Part shown: positions 1 to 9,095 of the stretch, piece after piece | How positions within the stretch are numbered: position 1 is the stretch's first letter | Layout: the number at the start of each line of letters is the position of its first letter | Origin: Marinomonas sp. MED121 | Lineage (GTDB): Bacteria; Pseudomonadota; Gammaproteobacteria; Pseudomonadales; Marinomonadaceae | DNA length: 64,000 nucleotides | NCBI RefSeq assembly: GCF_000153025.1 | Contig: NZ_CH672430.1 | Coordinates: 229,659 to 293,658, forward strand | Direction: 5' to 3' | Position numbers and translations under genes: made by a program | Notes under the pieces: model-generated | Database searches by the model: none | Seen by the model: only the letters and a program-made list of their open reading frames with translations | What the model was told of the DNA's origin: nothing

Positions 1-290
1 AAAGAGATATTGCCATTCAAGTGCCTGATTTTAATAGCGCCAGCGCCATATGCCAGCACTCAGACTTAATTTTTACCACTTCAGCTCATTGGGGTGAGCA
101 TATTTGTAAAAAGTATGATTTGGTAAGCTTACCCATGCCTTGTGCCACTTTGCCCGTGGTTTATTCACTGATTTGGCACCAAAGAAGTGAATCAGACCCT
201 GCTCATCTCTGGTTTAAACAAGCCTTGATTAATGCCGGTGTTGAGCAAACAAAAGGCGACGTTCAAACCCAAAGAGCGTGCTCAAACTAA
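1..290 (+). CDS. LysR-family regulator, C-terminal end (partial)
   Basis: The reading frame is open from the window edge (first full codon at base 3) to the TAA at 288-290, so the in-frame GTG at 21 is internal and not a start. The residues resemble the end of a LysR substrate-binding domain: a stretch ending PVVYSLIWHQRSESDPAH followed by LWFKQAL matches the usual final strand and helix pattern of 'W..R...DPAH.WLR'. The DNA-binding half lies outside the window, so target and ligand cannot be inferred. It converges on the dioxygenase gene, with a shared hairpin between them. Confidence 0.65.
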   Translation, partial: RDIAIQVPDFNSASAICQHSDLIFTTSAHWGEHICKKYDLVSLPMPCATLPVVYSLIWHQRSESDPAHLWFKQALINAGVEQTKGDVQTQRACSN

Positions 291-304
291 AAGGCCAAAT
301 TAAA

Positions 305-330
305 AGGCCACCCATGACAATGGGTGGCCT
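305..330 (-). terminator. Hairpin between convergent genes
   Basis: A perfect 10-bp stem (305-314 with 321-330) has a 6-base loop. On the minus strand it is followed by a T-rich run, which suits termination of the dioxygenase gene. The plus side lacks a clear T tract, so it may serve the LysR gene only weakly. Confidence 0.65.
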
Positions 331-360
331 AGATAAACTCGCTTGTGTTCAAATACTTTT

Positions 361-1197
361 CTAAGAATCAAAGCCCGTTAGTGGCAGGGTGTTAGCATGC
401 AGCCAGTTTTCTACAGCATACTCAGTACGGCCATCCGTCACATGAAGCGTATAAGCCTGACGCGACTTATTTGAGCGATTTGGGGCACTATAATGGGGTA
501 GCTTACCTTGGAAAATAACCAAGCTACCGGCTTTAACTTCAACCGGTACCCCTGTGTCTATCGGCCAGGCTTTATCACTTAAAGGCTGCATTTTGGTATC
601 ACTGCCACAACGGTTAAACCTTTCTCTCAATGGCCCTTTATGTCCTTCAGGTTCAACCCAAAGGCAACCATTTTCTAAAGTTGCATCTTCCATTGCAAAC
701 CAATAAGTCACCACACTTTGCGGTGTTGTAAAAAAGAAAGTCGCATCTTGATGCCAATTAACTTCACCGCCAATATTGGGCTGTTTGTAGATATACATAG
801 ACTGGCGAATTTGAGGCTCTTGCAAGCCAATGTCTTTTGCAATATCCCCCAAGATTTTTTGATGGCTAAAGCGTTTAAAAACGGGATCTAATTCATGTAA
901 GGCATGACCAATTTTATTAATGCACAAAGCGCGATCCTGGACAAATTCACCCTTTTCATCAAAAGCTTCTTCTTCAAAAAAACAGCTCATGGTTTCTGCA
1001 GAATCTAAGAAAAAGTCATTGCCACTTCGGTCATTATCCTTAGTACCAAACGTGTGGGATCTATCATCATCATGCCAGTCATTGACGATTTTAGCCGCTT
1101 GTTGCTTAACTTGTTCTAACTCATCTAACGGAAAAACCTCATCTAAGACTAAAAAGCCTTGATCTTGATATTGCTTAATTTGCCCTTCATTTAACAT
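361..1197 (-). CDS. Phytanoyl-CoA dioxygenase family (PHYHD1-like) oxygenase
   Basis: This is a 278-residue Fe(II)/2-oxoglutarate-dependent oxygenase of the PhyH family. The iron-binding HxD is visible in NWHQDATFF (H149, D151), the distal histidine in LPHYSAPN (H235), and an arginine suited to bind the 2-oxoglutarate carboxylate follows at R246. The length and the 'WHQD...PQSVVTYWFA...NGCLWV' spacing fit the soluble PHYHD1 branch rather than peroxisomal phytanoyl-CoA hydroxylase. The substrate is unknown. It is a single-gene unit bounded by hairpins on both sides. The ORF begins at an ATG at 1197 with no strong ribosome site. Confidence 0.8.
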   Translation of the reverse strand: MLNEGQIKQYQDQGFLVLDEVFPLDELEQVKQQAAKIVNDWHDDDRSHTFGTKDNDRSGNDFFLDSAETMSCFFEEEAFDEKGEFVQDRALCINKIGHALHELDPVFKRFSHQKILGDIAKDIGLQEPQIRQSMYIYKQPNIGGEVNWHQDATFFFTTPQSVVTYWFAMEDATLENGCLWVEPEGHKGPLRERFNRCGSDTKMQPLSDKAWPIDTGVPVEVKAGSLVIFQGKLPHYSAPNRSNKSRQAYTLHVTDGRTEYAVENWLHANTLPLTGFDS

Positions 1198-1350
1198 AAC
1201 CTATTCCCCAAAACATTTAACTGACTCATCTATTCAGTGACTAATCTATTCAGTGACTTTACGAAGATCTTCCATGTTCTAAAAGCGAAAAGAATGAAAA
1301 CTCTATTTTCCAAATTGGAATATCAGTAGATATACTTTTTTTAAAGCAAA

Positions 1351-1376
1351 AAAAAGAGCACCTAAGTGCTCTTTTT
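1351..1376 (-). terminator. Rho-independent terminator after ybiT
   Basis: A perfect 11-bp stem (1351-1361 with 1366-1376) closes a 4-base loop and carries A and T runs on its two sides, so it could act in both directions. It separates ybiT from the downstream dioxygenase gene, both on the minus strand. Confidence 0.85.
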
Positions 1377-1419
1377 CACCCTAAATAAACAAGCCAGATT
1401 AACTTGCTTATCCGGTTAT

Positions 1420-3006
1420 TTATACCGCTTGTTTCTCAAGGTACTCATCATAAGTACCGTGGAAATCAACAATGCCATTTGGTGTTATTTCAATGATACG
1501 TGTTGCCAAAGATGATACAAATTCACGGTCATGGGAAACAAATAACAGAGTACCAGCGTAGTTTTCTAACGCTAAGTTCAAGGATTCAATCGATTCCATA
1601 TCCAAGTGGTTAGTCGGCTCATCCATTAATAGAATGTTTGGACGTTGAAGCATGATCTTACCGAACAACATACGACCTTGCTCACCACCTGAGATAACCT
1701 TAACGGATTTCTCAATCTCTTTTTGTGAGAACAACAAGCGACCTAAGGTACCACGCATTACTTGCTCATCATCACCCTCTTGGCCCCATTGCCACATCCA
1801 ATCGATAAGGGTTTTGTCTTCTTCAAAATCTGCAGCATGGTCCTGCGCATAATAGCCAATCTGGGAATTTTCAGACCATTTAACCGTACCTGAGTTAAGC
1901 TCAGTATCCCCTACTAGACATTTCAGCAAGGTAGATTTACCAATACCGTTAGGCCCGATAATGGCAATACGCTCACCCACTTCAACCATTAGATCCAAGT
2001 TTTTAAAGATCTCTTCTTCATAGGTTTTCCCTAAGCCTTCAACCATCAAGGCATTACGGTGAAGTTTTTTCTCTTGCTCAAAACGAATAAACGGATTCTG
2101 ACGAGAAGAAGGTTTTACTTCATCAAGTTGGATCTTATCGATTTGCTTCGCACGAGAAGTCGCCTGCTTAGATTTAGACGCGTTGGCAGAGAAACGGCTA
2201 ACGAACGCTTTAAGCTCGTTAATTTGCGCTTTCTTCTTAGCGTTATCAGACAAAAGACGCTCGCGAGATTGAGTCGCTGCCGTCATGTATTCATCATAGT
2301 TACCAGGGAACAAACGCAACTCACCGTAATCCAAATCCGCCATGTGAGTACATACACTATTTAAGAAGTGACGGTCGTGGGAAATAATAATCATGGTGCA
2401 GTTACGTTCGTTAAGCACTCCGCCTAGCCATTCGATCGTATGAATGTCCAAGTTGTTGGTAGGCTCATCAAGTAACAAAATTTCTGGTTCAGAAAATAGT
2501 GCCTGTGCCAGCAAGACACGTAGCTTCCAACCCGGTGCCACTTCCGTCATAGAACCATAATGTTGTTCGACAGGAATACCGACACCAATCAAAAGTTCAC
2601 CGGCACGCGCTTCAGCTGAATAGCCATCCATTTCCATGAACTCAGCTTCAAGATCACCTGCACGTAGGCCATCTGCTTCCGTCATGTTTGGATTAGCATA
2701 AATCGCATCTTTTTCAGACTTAACGGCCCAAAGCTCTTCATGACCCATGATCACAGTGTCGATAACACTGAACTCTTCATAGGCAAATTGATCCTGCTTC
2801 AGCTTACCAAGACGCTCATTTGGGTCTTTAGAAACATTGCCTGATGTAGGTTCCAGGTCACCCCCTAGAATTTTCATCAAGGTAGATTTACCACAACCAT
2901 TTGCACCGATTAAACCATAGCGATTACCTTCGCCAAATTTAACAGAGACATTTTCAAAAAGCGGTTTGGCACCAAACTGAATGGTGAGATTTGCAGTAGT
3001 TAGCAA
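1420..3006 (-). CDS. ybiT: ABC-F family ATPase YbiT
   Basis: A 528-residue ABC-F protein with two ATPase domains and no membrane segments. Walker A motifs are GANGCGKST (near residue 35) and GPNGIGKST (near 353); the Walker B/D-loop stretches are [11 protein letters not shown] and [11 protein letters not shown]. The linker with [17 protein letters not shown] is the ABC-F interdomain segment. Residues follow E. coli YbiT almost throughout (e.g. [29 protein letters not shown]). ABC-F proteins bind the ribosomal E site and modulate translation. The start is TTG at 3006, preceded by GGAAG at a 6-base spacing and matching the E. coli N terminus. It is a monocistronic gene. Confidence 0.95.
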   Translation of the reverse strand: MLTTANLTIQFGAKPLFENVSVKFGEGNRYGLIGANGCGKSTLMKILGGDLEPTSGNVSKDPNERLGKLKQDQFAYEEFSVIDTVIMGHEELWAVKSEKDAIYANPNMTEADGLRAGDLEAEFMEMDGYSAEARAGELLIGVGIPVEQHYGSMTEVAPGWKLRVLLAQALFSEPEILLLDEPTNNLDIHTIEWLGGVLNERNCTMIIISHDRHFLNSVCTHMADLDYGELRLFPGNYDEYMTAATQSRERLLSDNAKKKAQINELKAFVSRFSANASKSKQATSRAKQIDKIQLDEVKPSSRQNPFIRFEQEKKLHRNALMVEGLGKTYEEEIFKNLDLMVEVGERIAIIGPNGIGKSTLLKCLVGDTELNSGTVKWSENSQIGYYAQDHAADFEEDKTLIDWMWQWGQEGDDEQVMRGTLGRLLFSQKEIEKSVKVISGGEQGRMLFGKIMLQRPNILLMDEPTNHLDMESIESLNLALENYAGTLLFVSHDREFVSSLATRIIEITPNGIVDFHGTYDEYLEKQAV

Positions 3007-3553
3007 GGTAGTCTTCCGATTAATTTATCAATTAAAGTGTTGATTAATACTGGCATTTTTAACGCTCTTCTATCAATAAAATGCGCCATAAGACAGTATC
3101 AAATAAAATTTGGCGGCATTATCGCACAATTAAGCCAATACATCAGCCCTCGCCTAAAAATTAGTCGCCTTCAAAGGCGATTTAATTTGGCAATTTATGA
3201 TCACCTTAAACAAGTTAGAAACCGATATACTTAGTCCGCAATAAAGACCTATGTGAAGTTTGCTTCAGTATTTTGTAAAGAAAGGTTAAAAAACTAAACC
3301 GTATCGTCTAGTATCTTGTTCACAATCCCATAAAAGACTATGAATAGCGTACTATTAATAGTGCTAAACAGAGTGTCTTTAATAGTGCTAAACAGAGTAT
3401 CTTTGAATAGTTAACGTCTGTTCAGTGATACCCAAAAAGCATCTAACAAAATGTTACTCTGACTTAATCTAGTAAAAAAAATGTTAGAACAAGGTACCCA
3501 ATAATCATTAACCTGGGATACCTAGCCATCAAGAAAATGTAGAGCAGTTAACC
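3007..3553. other. Intergenic region between divergent ybiT and bluB
   Basis: No convincing gene. It must hold both divergent promoters. It contains a 24-bp tandem repeat (3357-3404) and a bulged inverted repeat near 3495-3525 just upstream of bluB. I looked for a cobalamin riboswitch before bluB and did not recognise its B12-box consensus. Confidence 0.6.
3357..3404. repeat. 24-bp tandem repeat, two units
   Basis: Units 3357-3380 and 3381-3404 are identical except for one base, and a third copy starts and decays immediately afterwards. The motif begins aatagtgctaaacagagt. It sits about 150 bp upstream of bluB; any regulatory role is unknown. Confidence 0.9.
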
Positions 3554-4243
3554 ATGACAGCAAGGTTTGAATCCAATAAGCAGTTTGATGCAGAGGCCAG
3601 TGACCTCCTAAGTCAAATTATTCAATATAGGCGTGATGTACGTGGTAACCGTTTTTTACCCACTCCGATTGAAGATAGCGCCCTTAAACAAATTCTCGAT
3701 GCCGCACTGCATGCTCCTTCCGTCGGGTTTTCTCAACCGTGGGAGTTTGTCCTAATCAAAGATAAAGCCACTAAACATAAAATTCGAGAAAGTTTTAATA
3801 CTGAAAACGATAAAGCCAAAGACACCCTCTCCCATTCGTTAGACAAAGATAAACAAACCCAATATCAAGGTTTAAAGTTAGAAGGCATTGAAGAATCCCC
3901 CCTTAATCTTGCGGTTTTCTATAAACCCAGTAAGCAACCCGTATTAGGGCAAACCAGTATGCCAGATATGGGTCGGTTCAGCGTAGTTTGTGCCGTTCAG
4001 AACATGTGGCTTATGGCTCGCTCACTTAACATCGGCATGGGCTGGGTCAGCATACTTAACCCAGATGACGTGAAAGCAATATTAAAAGCACCAAAAGACA
4101 GAGAGCTTATTGCTTATTTATGCGTCGGTTATGTGGATAAATTTTATGATAAACCTGAACTCGAATTACAAAAATGGGAAGCCCGTAAAAATGCCGAACA
4201 AGTCATCATTAAAGAGCAGTATCTAAATGACTCATTTAGTTAA
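3554..4243 (+). CDS. bluB: 5,6-dimethylbenzimidazole synthase BluB (nitroreductase fold)
   Basis: A 229-residue flavin nitroreductase-fold protein with the BluB signature: YRRDVRGNRFLP at the start of the fold, HAPSVGFSQPWEFVLI for flavin binding, KLEGIEESPLNLAVF, and GMGWVSILNP near the C terminus. BluB fragments reduced FMN with oxygen to form 5,6-dimethylbenzimidazole, the lower ligand of cobalamin. The Asp in RRDVR corresponds to the conserved catalytic aspartate. No other cobalamin gene is nearby, so it may serve lower-ligand remodelling with salvaged corrinoid, or cobalamin genes lie elsewhere. Only a weak ribosome site precedes the ATG. The MAPEG gene follows after 43 bp. Confidence 0.85.
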   Translation: MTARFESNKQFDAEASDLLSQIIQYRRDVRGNRFLPTPIEDSALKQILDAALHAPSVGFSQPWEFVLIKDKATKHKIRESFNTENDKAKDTLSHSLDKDKQTQYQGLKLEGIEESPLNLAVFYKPSKQPVLGQTSMPDMGRFSVVCAVQNMWLMARSLNIGMGWVSILNPDDVKAILKAPKDRELIAYLCVGYVDKFYDKPELELQKWEARKNAEQVIIKEQYLNDSFS

Positions 4244-4286
4244 GATTTATCGCTCAGCAATTTTCCCACTTTAAAAAGGACATATC

Positions 4287-4679
4287 ATGATTGTCGGATT
4301 GTATTTTTGTTTATCTTGTTTGCTGGTGTTAGCGCTCTCTTTTAACGTGGTAAAACAAAGACGTATTGGCCGTGTTGCTTTTGGGGATGGGGGTTATAAG
4401 CCCCTAATTTGGGCAAGAGCAGGTCATTCAAACGCACTTGAAAACATCCCTATCGCCCTACTGTTACTTGCGATGTTGGAGCTCAATCATAGCCCGGCAT
4501 GGTTTATTCATGCCCTAGGGTGTGCTTTTTTAATGGCTCGTTTGATTCATGCTAAAAGTATTTTAAGGGGCAGATGCAAAGGTCGAGCAATTAGCATGCA
4601 AATCACCTATGCGGTTTTATCTATTTTGATCATCGCCAATCTCATTGTTCTACCCTATAAAGAGATTTTCAGCCTTTAA
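4287..4679 (+). CDS. MAPEG family membrane protein (YecN-like)
   Basis: A 130-residue integral membrane protein with about four hydrophobic helices. The segment VAFGDGGYKPLIWARAGHSNALENIPIA (read around residues 31-58) carries the MAPEG pattern 'GDG...RA..H.N..E..P.AL', followed by 'HALGC.F...R..HA'. MAPEG proteins include glutathione-dependent transferases and uncharacterised inner-membrane proteins such as E. coli YecN. The ATG has an upstream AAAAGGA at good spacing. It probably shares a transcript with bluB; a functional link is not evident. Confidence 0.75.
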   Translation: MIVGLYFCLSCLLVLALSFNVVKQRRIGRVAFGDGGYKPLIWARAGHSNALENIPIALLLLAMLELNHSPAWFIHALGCAFLMARLIHAKSILRGRCKGRAISMQITYAVLSILIIANLIVLPYKEIFSL

Positions 4680-4857
4680 TCTGGCGAAGACTTTATCTTA
4701 TAAGGTGTCATCTCCCTTATCAGGCTTATTGGAGTCAAATTTCAGTAAATTGACCCTTTCACTCAGTAGAAAACCAAGATTGAAACGGGTATGATTCGCA
4801 GCCAAAATCTGCTGCCCTGCAGCCTCCCAATACTCTCTTTTTAAATACAAGATTCTC

Positions 4858-6192
4858 ATGACTGATCAAGCAAAACCTCAATCTGCCAAACTGTTAGAAA
4901 CTGCCCACACTCACATGCCTATGGGCGTTGCTGATAGCTACCGCTATTGGGGTGAAAAAAACACTGTTTTCATCAAAAGCACACAAGGTGCCACTATCAC
5001 CGACTGTGATGATCAAACATTTGTTGATTTTCGTCTTGCTTACGGCCCTATTATTTTAGGCTATCGCGACTCTCGCATTGACCAAGAGGTCATTCATGCC
5101 ATCACCCAAGTTGGTACAATTTCTGGCTTCTCAACACAATTAGACTCTGAGGTTGTAGCCCTAATTAAAGACCTTTGCCCTCAAATTGAAAAAGTACGCT
5201 TTGCTAACTCAGGGACTGAAGCCGTTTTAGGTGCAGTAAGAACAGCAAGAGGCTTTACTGGTCGTAATAAAATTGTTGTGGTGGAAGGTGGTTTTCATGG
5301 CCTTTATGACGAGATGATGTGGAAATCCGATGTGGATAACTGGGATGCAAACTCTGAAGCAGCACCCGAAATTGCAGCCTTCGGTATTGGTATTCCAGAA
5401 AGCAGCAAAGAACATCTTGAAACCGTTCCTTTAAATGATTTAGACGCTTTGAACGCTGTATTTGATCGTGTTGGGGATGATATAGCCGCGATTGTCATTG
5501 AACCTATTATGGGTAACTGTGGCAGCATTGCAGCCACTCAAGATTATATTCAGGCTTTGCGTGATATTTCTGACAAGAATGAATCATTGCTTATCATGGA
5601 TGAAGTTAAGACAGGATTTCGCGTTGCTAAAGGCGGCGTTCAAGAGCTATATGGAATCTATGCCGACCTCACCACTTATGCTAAAGCCATGGGTAATGGT
5701 TACCCAGTCGCGGCATTTGGTGGCAAAAAAGACATCATGGATAAAATTAACTTTGGCAAAAATGGTGTCACCCACGGGGGCACTTATACCGCCAACATGA
5801 TAGCCTTAAGCGCAGCGAAAGCGACCCTAACAGTACTTAAAGAAACAGATGCACTTGCCACAGTCGACAAAACTGGCCGTGCAATTCAAGCACGTCTTGG
5901 CAAAGTATTTAGTCACTTTGGTATTGAGCATAAATTTGCGGGACCCGATGCCATGTTTGGCATTCACTTTGGTAAGTTTGTACCGCAAAACTACCGTGAC
6001 TGGAAACAAACTGACTCAGAGCTTTATACCAAATTTGCATTTAACCTGATTAATAAAGGCATCATGCTAGAACCTGATTCTCGTGAACCTTGGTTTATTT
6101 GTGAAGCTCACCAAACCATTGATCTTGATTGGTTAGAAGCAACCGCCATGTCTGCTATGCAAGAAGCGATCGACACACATAAAGCCAAGTAA
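4858..6192 (+). CDS. Class III PLP-dependent aminotransferase (GSA-aminomutase-like)
   Basis: A 444-residue fold-type I class III aminotransferase. The phosphate-binding loop is NSGTEAVLGAVR (S118-G119-T120), the cofactor aspartate lies in MDEVKTGFR (D248), and the Schiff-base lysine is K276 in TYAKAMGNGYP. The first third and the 'GGTYTANMIAL' segment resemble glutamate-1-semialdehyde aminomutases, but overall length and several motifs differ from HemL, so a heme role is unlikely. The amino donor and substrate are unknown. It stands alone, with a hairpin terminator directly after it. Confidence 0.8.
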   Translation: MTDQAKPQSAKLLETAHTHMPMGVADSYRYWGEKNTVFIKSTQGATITDCDDQTFVDFRLAYGPIILGYRDSRIDQEVIHAITQVGTISGFSTQLDSEVVALIKDLCPQIEKVRFANSGTEAVLGAVRTARGFTGRNKIVVVEGGFHGLYDEMMWKSDVDNWDANSEAAPEIAAFGIGIPESSKEHLETVPLNDLDALNAVFDRVGDDIAAIVIEPIMGNCGSIAATQDYIQALRDISDKNESLLIMDEVKTGFRVAKGGVQELYGIYADLTTYAKAMGNGYPVAAFGGKKDIMDKINFGKNGVTHGGTYTANMIALSAAKATLTVLKETDALATVDKTGRAIQARLGKVFSHFGIEHKFAGPDAMFGIHFGKFVPQNYRDWKQTDSELYTKFAFNLINKGIMLEPDSREPWFICEAHQTIDLDWLEATAMSAMQEAIDTHKAK

Positions 6193-6210
6193 TTTAGTTT
6201 TAAACAGCAG

Positions 6211-6239
6211 GCAACTTGCCTGCTGTTTATATCATTATG
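6211..6239. terminator. Bidirectional hairpin terminator
   Basis: A perfect 12-bp stem (6212-6223 with 6227-6238) has a 3-base loop, with an A run before and a T run after. It lies between the convergent aminotransferase and DUF4442 genes and can serve both. Confidence 0.8.
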
Positions 6240-6254
6240 TGAGCTTACCTTATG

Positions 6255-6731
6255 CTATTTTCTAGCACTGACACGCATTTTTATTTGAGCTGAAAACACT
6301 TCAACACCCTGAGTATCTTCCACACTCACAGGTAAGACATGATCACCCTCGGTTAATGTCTGATAATCTTCGATCTGACACACAGCTTTTAAATGACTTT
6401 TCGCGATTTTCTGATATTTCACTTCCATGCCGACTGGTATCCAGCGATATCTAGCATCTAGTGAAACATCTAAGCAGGTGCCTGCCGCCAGTTCAGCAGC
6501 ATTGCACATAGCGATCGCATGAACACTGTTAATATGATTCGTTACTGCTCGGCGTTTTTTAACATGTACTTCAACCTTACCAGGGGCTAAAGCATGAAAA
6601 TATGGCTTTATCGATCCAAAATAAGGTGCTTTAAAGCACACTGCTTTAGAAAATAAAACCCGTCCAAGATGACGCTTACCTAACTTTTTCCATAACCCTA
6701 ACGCCATACTGTTTGATGCTTGATAAGTCAT
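6255..6731 (-). CDS. DUF4442 hotdog-fold protein (thioesterase-like)
   Basis: A 158-residue protein of the DUF4442 / YiiD-C-terminal-like hotdog family, which is related to acyl-CoA thioesterases. The characteristic stretch is VKKRRAVTNHINSVHAIAM followed by CNAAELAAG, typical of hotdog helix and loop. An upstream in-frame start at 6818 would add 29 residues, but the ATG at 6731 has AAGGAG about 10 bases upstream and begins the conserved region, so I chose it. The enzyme's substrate is unknown. It is convergent with the aminotransferase gene. Confidence 0.75.
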   Translation of the reverse strand: MTYQASNSMALGLWKKLGKRHLGRVLFSKAVCFKAPYFGSIKPYFHALAPGKVEVHVKKRRAVTNHINSVHAIAMCNAAELAAGTCLDVSLDARYRWIPVGMEVKYQKIAKSHLKAVCQIEDYQTLTEGDHVLPVSVEDTQGVEVFSAQIKMRVSARK

Positions 6732-6921
6732 GGCTCTCACTCTCCTTTTAATAGAAGAATTAAGATAACCAATCCATTTGTCATACAATAGGCAAAAAAA
6801 GCCCGTAATCACTAACATTTAGCTTCAGACCCACCTCTTTCACAGTAATTAACTTGCACCTATGGGTAATACATTAGAGACTGAAGTTTCTAATACCATC
6901 ATCTTAATCAAGGATTATCTA

Positions 6922-7446
6922 ATGAGAAACACTGTACCTGAGGTTACCTTCAAAACTCGCGTAAGAAATGACGCATTAGGCGGACCCAACCCTTTTGAAT
7001 GGAAAGATTTAACCAGTGATGATGTCTTTAAAGGCAAGAATGTCGTTGTGTTCTCTCTTCCTGGCGCTTTCACACCCACTTGCTCAACCTCCCATCTTCC
7101 ACGTTTTGAAGAACTCTATGATGAATTTAAAGCGCAAGGCGTGGATGCTGTTGTCTGTATTTCAGTCAATGATGCCTTTGTGATGTTCCAATGGGGCAAG
7201 AGCCAGAACGCACAAAATGTTTTTCTGTTACCAGACGGCAATGGTGATTTCACTCGCCAAATGGGCATGTTAGTGAAAAAAGATAATTTGGGCTTTGGAA
7301 TGCGTAGCTGGCGTTATGCCATGTATGTTGAAAATGGTGAGATTACTAAAATGTTCTCTGAAGCTGGCTTTCAAGATGATGCGCCTGCTGACCCATTTGA
7401 AGTCTCTGATGCTGATACCATGCTTAACTATCTAAAACAAAGATAA
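6922..7446 (+). CDS. Peroxiredoxin, Prx5-type
   Basis: A 174-residue thiol peroxidase of the Prx5 (AhpE/hybrid) subfamily that reduces hydrogen peroxide and organic peroxides in the cytoplasm. The peroxidatic cysteine is C54 in the motif [14 protein letters not shown], with the subfamily-typical [13 protein letters not shown] and [10 protein letters not shown] stretches. There is no C-terminal glutaredoxin domain, so an external glutaredoxin or thioredoxin must recycle it. The ATG at 6922 has AAGGA upstream; a longer frame from 6862 adds 20 residues not seen in the family. A strong hairpin follows. Confidence 0.9.
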   Translation: MRNTVPEVTFKTRVRNDALGGPNPFEWKDLTSDDVFKGKNVVVFSLPGAFTPTCSTSHLPRFEELYDEFKAQGVDAVVCISVNDAFVMFQWGKSQNAQNVFLLPDGNGDFTRQMGMLVKKDNLGFGMRSWRYAMYVENGEITKMFSEAGFQDDAPADPFEVSDADTMLNYLKQR

Positions 7447-7456
7447 GTTAATCAGG

Positions 7457-7489
7457 CCATAGCTTAAGCAAGTTATGCTTAAGCTATGG
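7457..7489 (+). terminator. Hairpin after the peroxiredoxin gene
   Basis: A perfect 14-bp stem (7457-7470 with 7476-7489) closes a 5-base loop. The downstream T richness is modest, so termination is likely but not certain. Confidence 0.6.
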
Positions 7490-7778
7490 TGCTCCTCTTT
7501 GTGACTCTTTTAGCCCTCTATTGCTTGAGGGAATTTATCTCCACACCATTTTTCCCTCCCATAATTTTTCATATTACAAAATTTCTTAACCATGTTAACG
7601 CCAAACAGTTTTATTAAATGAGCCTTTAATAAAACATTTATGAGACTAGAGATATTCCTTTAGGTCATTTATACAAAACACTGATATAAATTTTTTTAAT
7701 ATTTCTGACTATTTTTTGACCAAAAGATGTCAATTATCTTCAGTCATAGAGGATTATTACTTTTACTTGGAGTTAACG
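7490..7778. other. AT-rich upstream region of the hemolysin-type lipase
   Basis: No gene is seen. A perfect inverted repeat (11-bp arms at 7608-7618 and 7625-7635, 6-base spacer) lies about 145 bp before the lipase start. It could be a regulator site, as a weak AT-only hairpin is a poor terminator. Confidence 0.5.
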
Positions 7779-9032
7779 ATGAATCAAACAATAAGAACAA
7801 TCGGTTTGTTACCTTTTCTAGTTTTACCTTTTTACGGAGCAAGCGCTCAGGCTGAGGATCTCTCTGCCAATAAGATTGCAAACCTTCAGCAAGATGAGAC
7901 TAAGACCTATGTAAGATGTTGGTACCGACCTTCTGGTAGTCATGATGATGCCAGTACAAGTTGGGAGTGGGCGCTAAAAGATAATGGCAGTTATTATTCA
8001 ATCAATGGTTATTGGTATTCTAAAACCGCTTGGAAGAATATGTTCTATACGGATGTAAGCCAAGATACGATTAGAGAACGCTGTGAAGCAACCTTGAATG
8101 CAAATTATGATGCGGCAGATATTACTTTCTTTGCAGCCGATACTCGTTTGTCATACAACCATACGATTTGGACCAATGATGACGCCAGTAATAACGACAA
8201 TACAAGTAAGATTAATAAAGTGGTTACCTTTGGCGACAGTATTTCAGATACAGGCAATATCTATAATGCTTCCCAGTGGATCTTCCCCAATGACAAAACC
8301 TGGTTCTTGGGTCACTTTTCCAATGGCCTAGTTTGGAACGAATATCTCGCATTAGAGAAAGGCTTACCAAATTATAATTGGGCTGTTGGCGGCGCAGCGG
8401 GATCAGATCAATATGTGGTGCTGACAGGTTTAACCAGTCAAGTAGAGTCCTATGTTGAATACATGCAACTGGCAAAAAACTACGATACAAAAGATACCTT
8501 GGTTACCCTAGAAATTGGCCTCAATGACTTTGTTAACTATGACAGAAGTGTCGCTGAAGTTAGCGCAGACTTTACTGAAGCAGTAGACAACCTTATTGAT
8601 AATGGCATTGAAAACATGCTTATTTTGGCTCTAGTAGATGCCTCAATTGCGCCTCAGTTTAAATACGCTGATCCAAGTAAAGCCGATGAAGTAAAAGCAA
8701 AAATCGTAGAATACAACGCCTTTGTAGAAGGCAAAGTAGCTGAGTATCAAGCGCAAGGACTTAACTTTGTACTTTATGATACTTTCAGCTTATTTGAAGA
8801 TATTGTAGCAAACCCAAGCAATTATGGTCTTCGTAACACCAGTGACTCTTGCCTAGATATCAACCGAAGTGCATCGTCAGATTATTTAAAATCTCATAAC
8901 CTTCGCTCTGATTGTGCAACCTATGGTTCTGATACTTACCTATTTTGGGGAGTAACCCATCCATCAACACAAACACACAAAATCATTTCTGATGCAGTGG
9001 TTGAAAATGCACTACCAAACTTTAATTTCTAA
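7779..9032 (+). CDS. Secreted GDSL phospholipase / thermolabile hemolysin (TLH-like)
   Basis: A 417-residue secreted lipase related to Vibrio thermolabile (lecithin-dependent) hemolysins. It has an N-terminal signal peptide ending near GASAQA, a TLH-specific N-terminal domain of about 135 residues, then an SGNH/GDSL hydrolase domain: nucleophile S154 in TFGDSISDTGN, block III GLNDF, and histidine H394 in THPSTQTH. The residue three before that His, aspartate in V. parahaemolyticus TLH, is glycine (WGVTH), as in the Vibrio enzyme described with a Ser-His-chloride triad. The ATG at 7779 has GGAG at a good distance; upstream in-frame codons would spoil the signal peptide. Confidence 0.9.
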   Translation: MNQTIRTIGLLPFLVLPFYGASAQAEDLSANKIANLQQDETKTYVRCWYRPSGSHDDASTSWEWALKDNGSYYSINGYWYSKTAWKNMFYTDVSQDTIRERCEATLNANYDAADITFFAADTRLSYNHTIWTNDDASNNDNTSKINKVVTFGDSISDTGNIYNASQWIFPNDKTWFLGHFSNGLVWNEYLALEKGLPNYNWAVGGAAGSDQYVVLTGLTSQVESYVEYMQLAKNYDTKDTLVTLEIGLNDFVNYDRSVAEVSADFTEAVDNLIDNGIENMLILALVDASIAPQFKYADPSKADEVKAKIVEYNAFVEGKVAEYQAQGLNFVLYDTFSLFEDIVANPSNYGLRNTSDSCLDINRSASSDYLKSHNLRSDCATYGSDTYLFWGVTHPSTQTHKIISDAVVENALPNFNF

Positions 9033-9065
9033 TGCTGTAAACATGAGTCATTAAAATTAGAGATA

Positions 9066-9095
9066 AGCAGGCCTTCTATATAAGGCCTGCTTTTT
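9066..9095 (+). terminator. Rho-independent terminator after the lipase
   Basis: A 9-10 bp GC-rich stem (9067-9075 with 9082-9090) is followed directly by a T5 run. It overlaps the stop of the convergent hydrolase gene. Confidence 0.85.

Noticed and set aside
3037..3234. 65-codon plus-strand frame upstream of ybiT
   Set aside because: No ribosome site or family resemblance; it lies in the divergent promoter region.
3405..3553. Cobalamin riboswitch upstream of bluB
   Set aside because: No B12-box consensus or the conserved junction sequences were recognised; only a small bulged hairpin is present.
4858..6192. hemL (glutamate-1-semialdehyde aminomutase) call for the aminotransferase
   Set aside because: Only general class III motifs are shared; the context and key segments differ from HemL, so a specific gene name is not justified.
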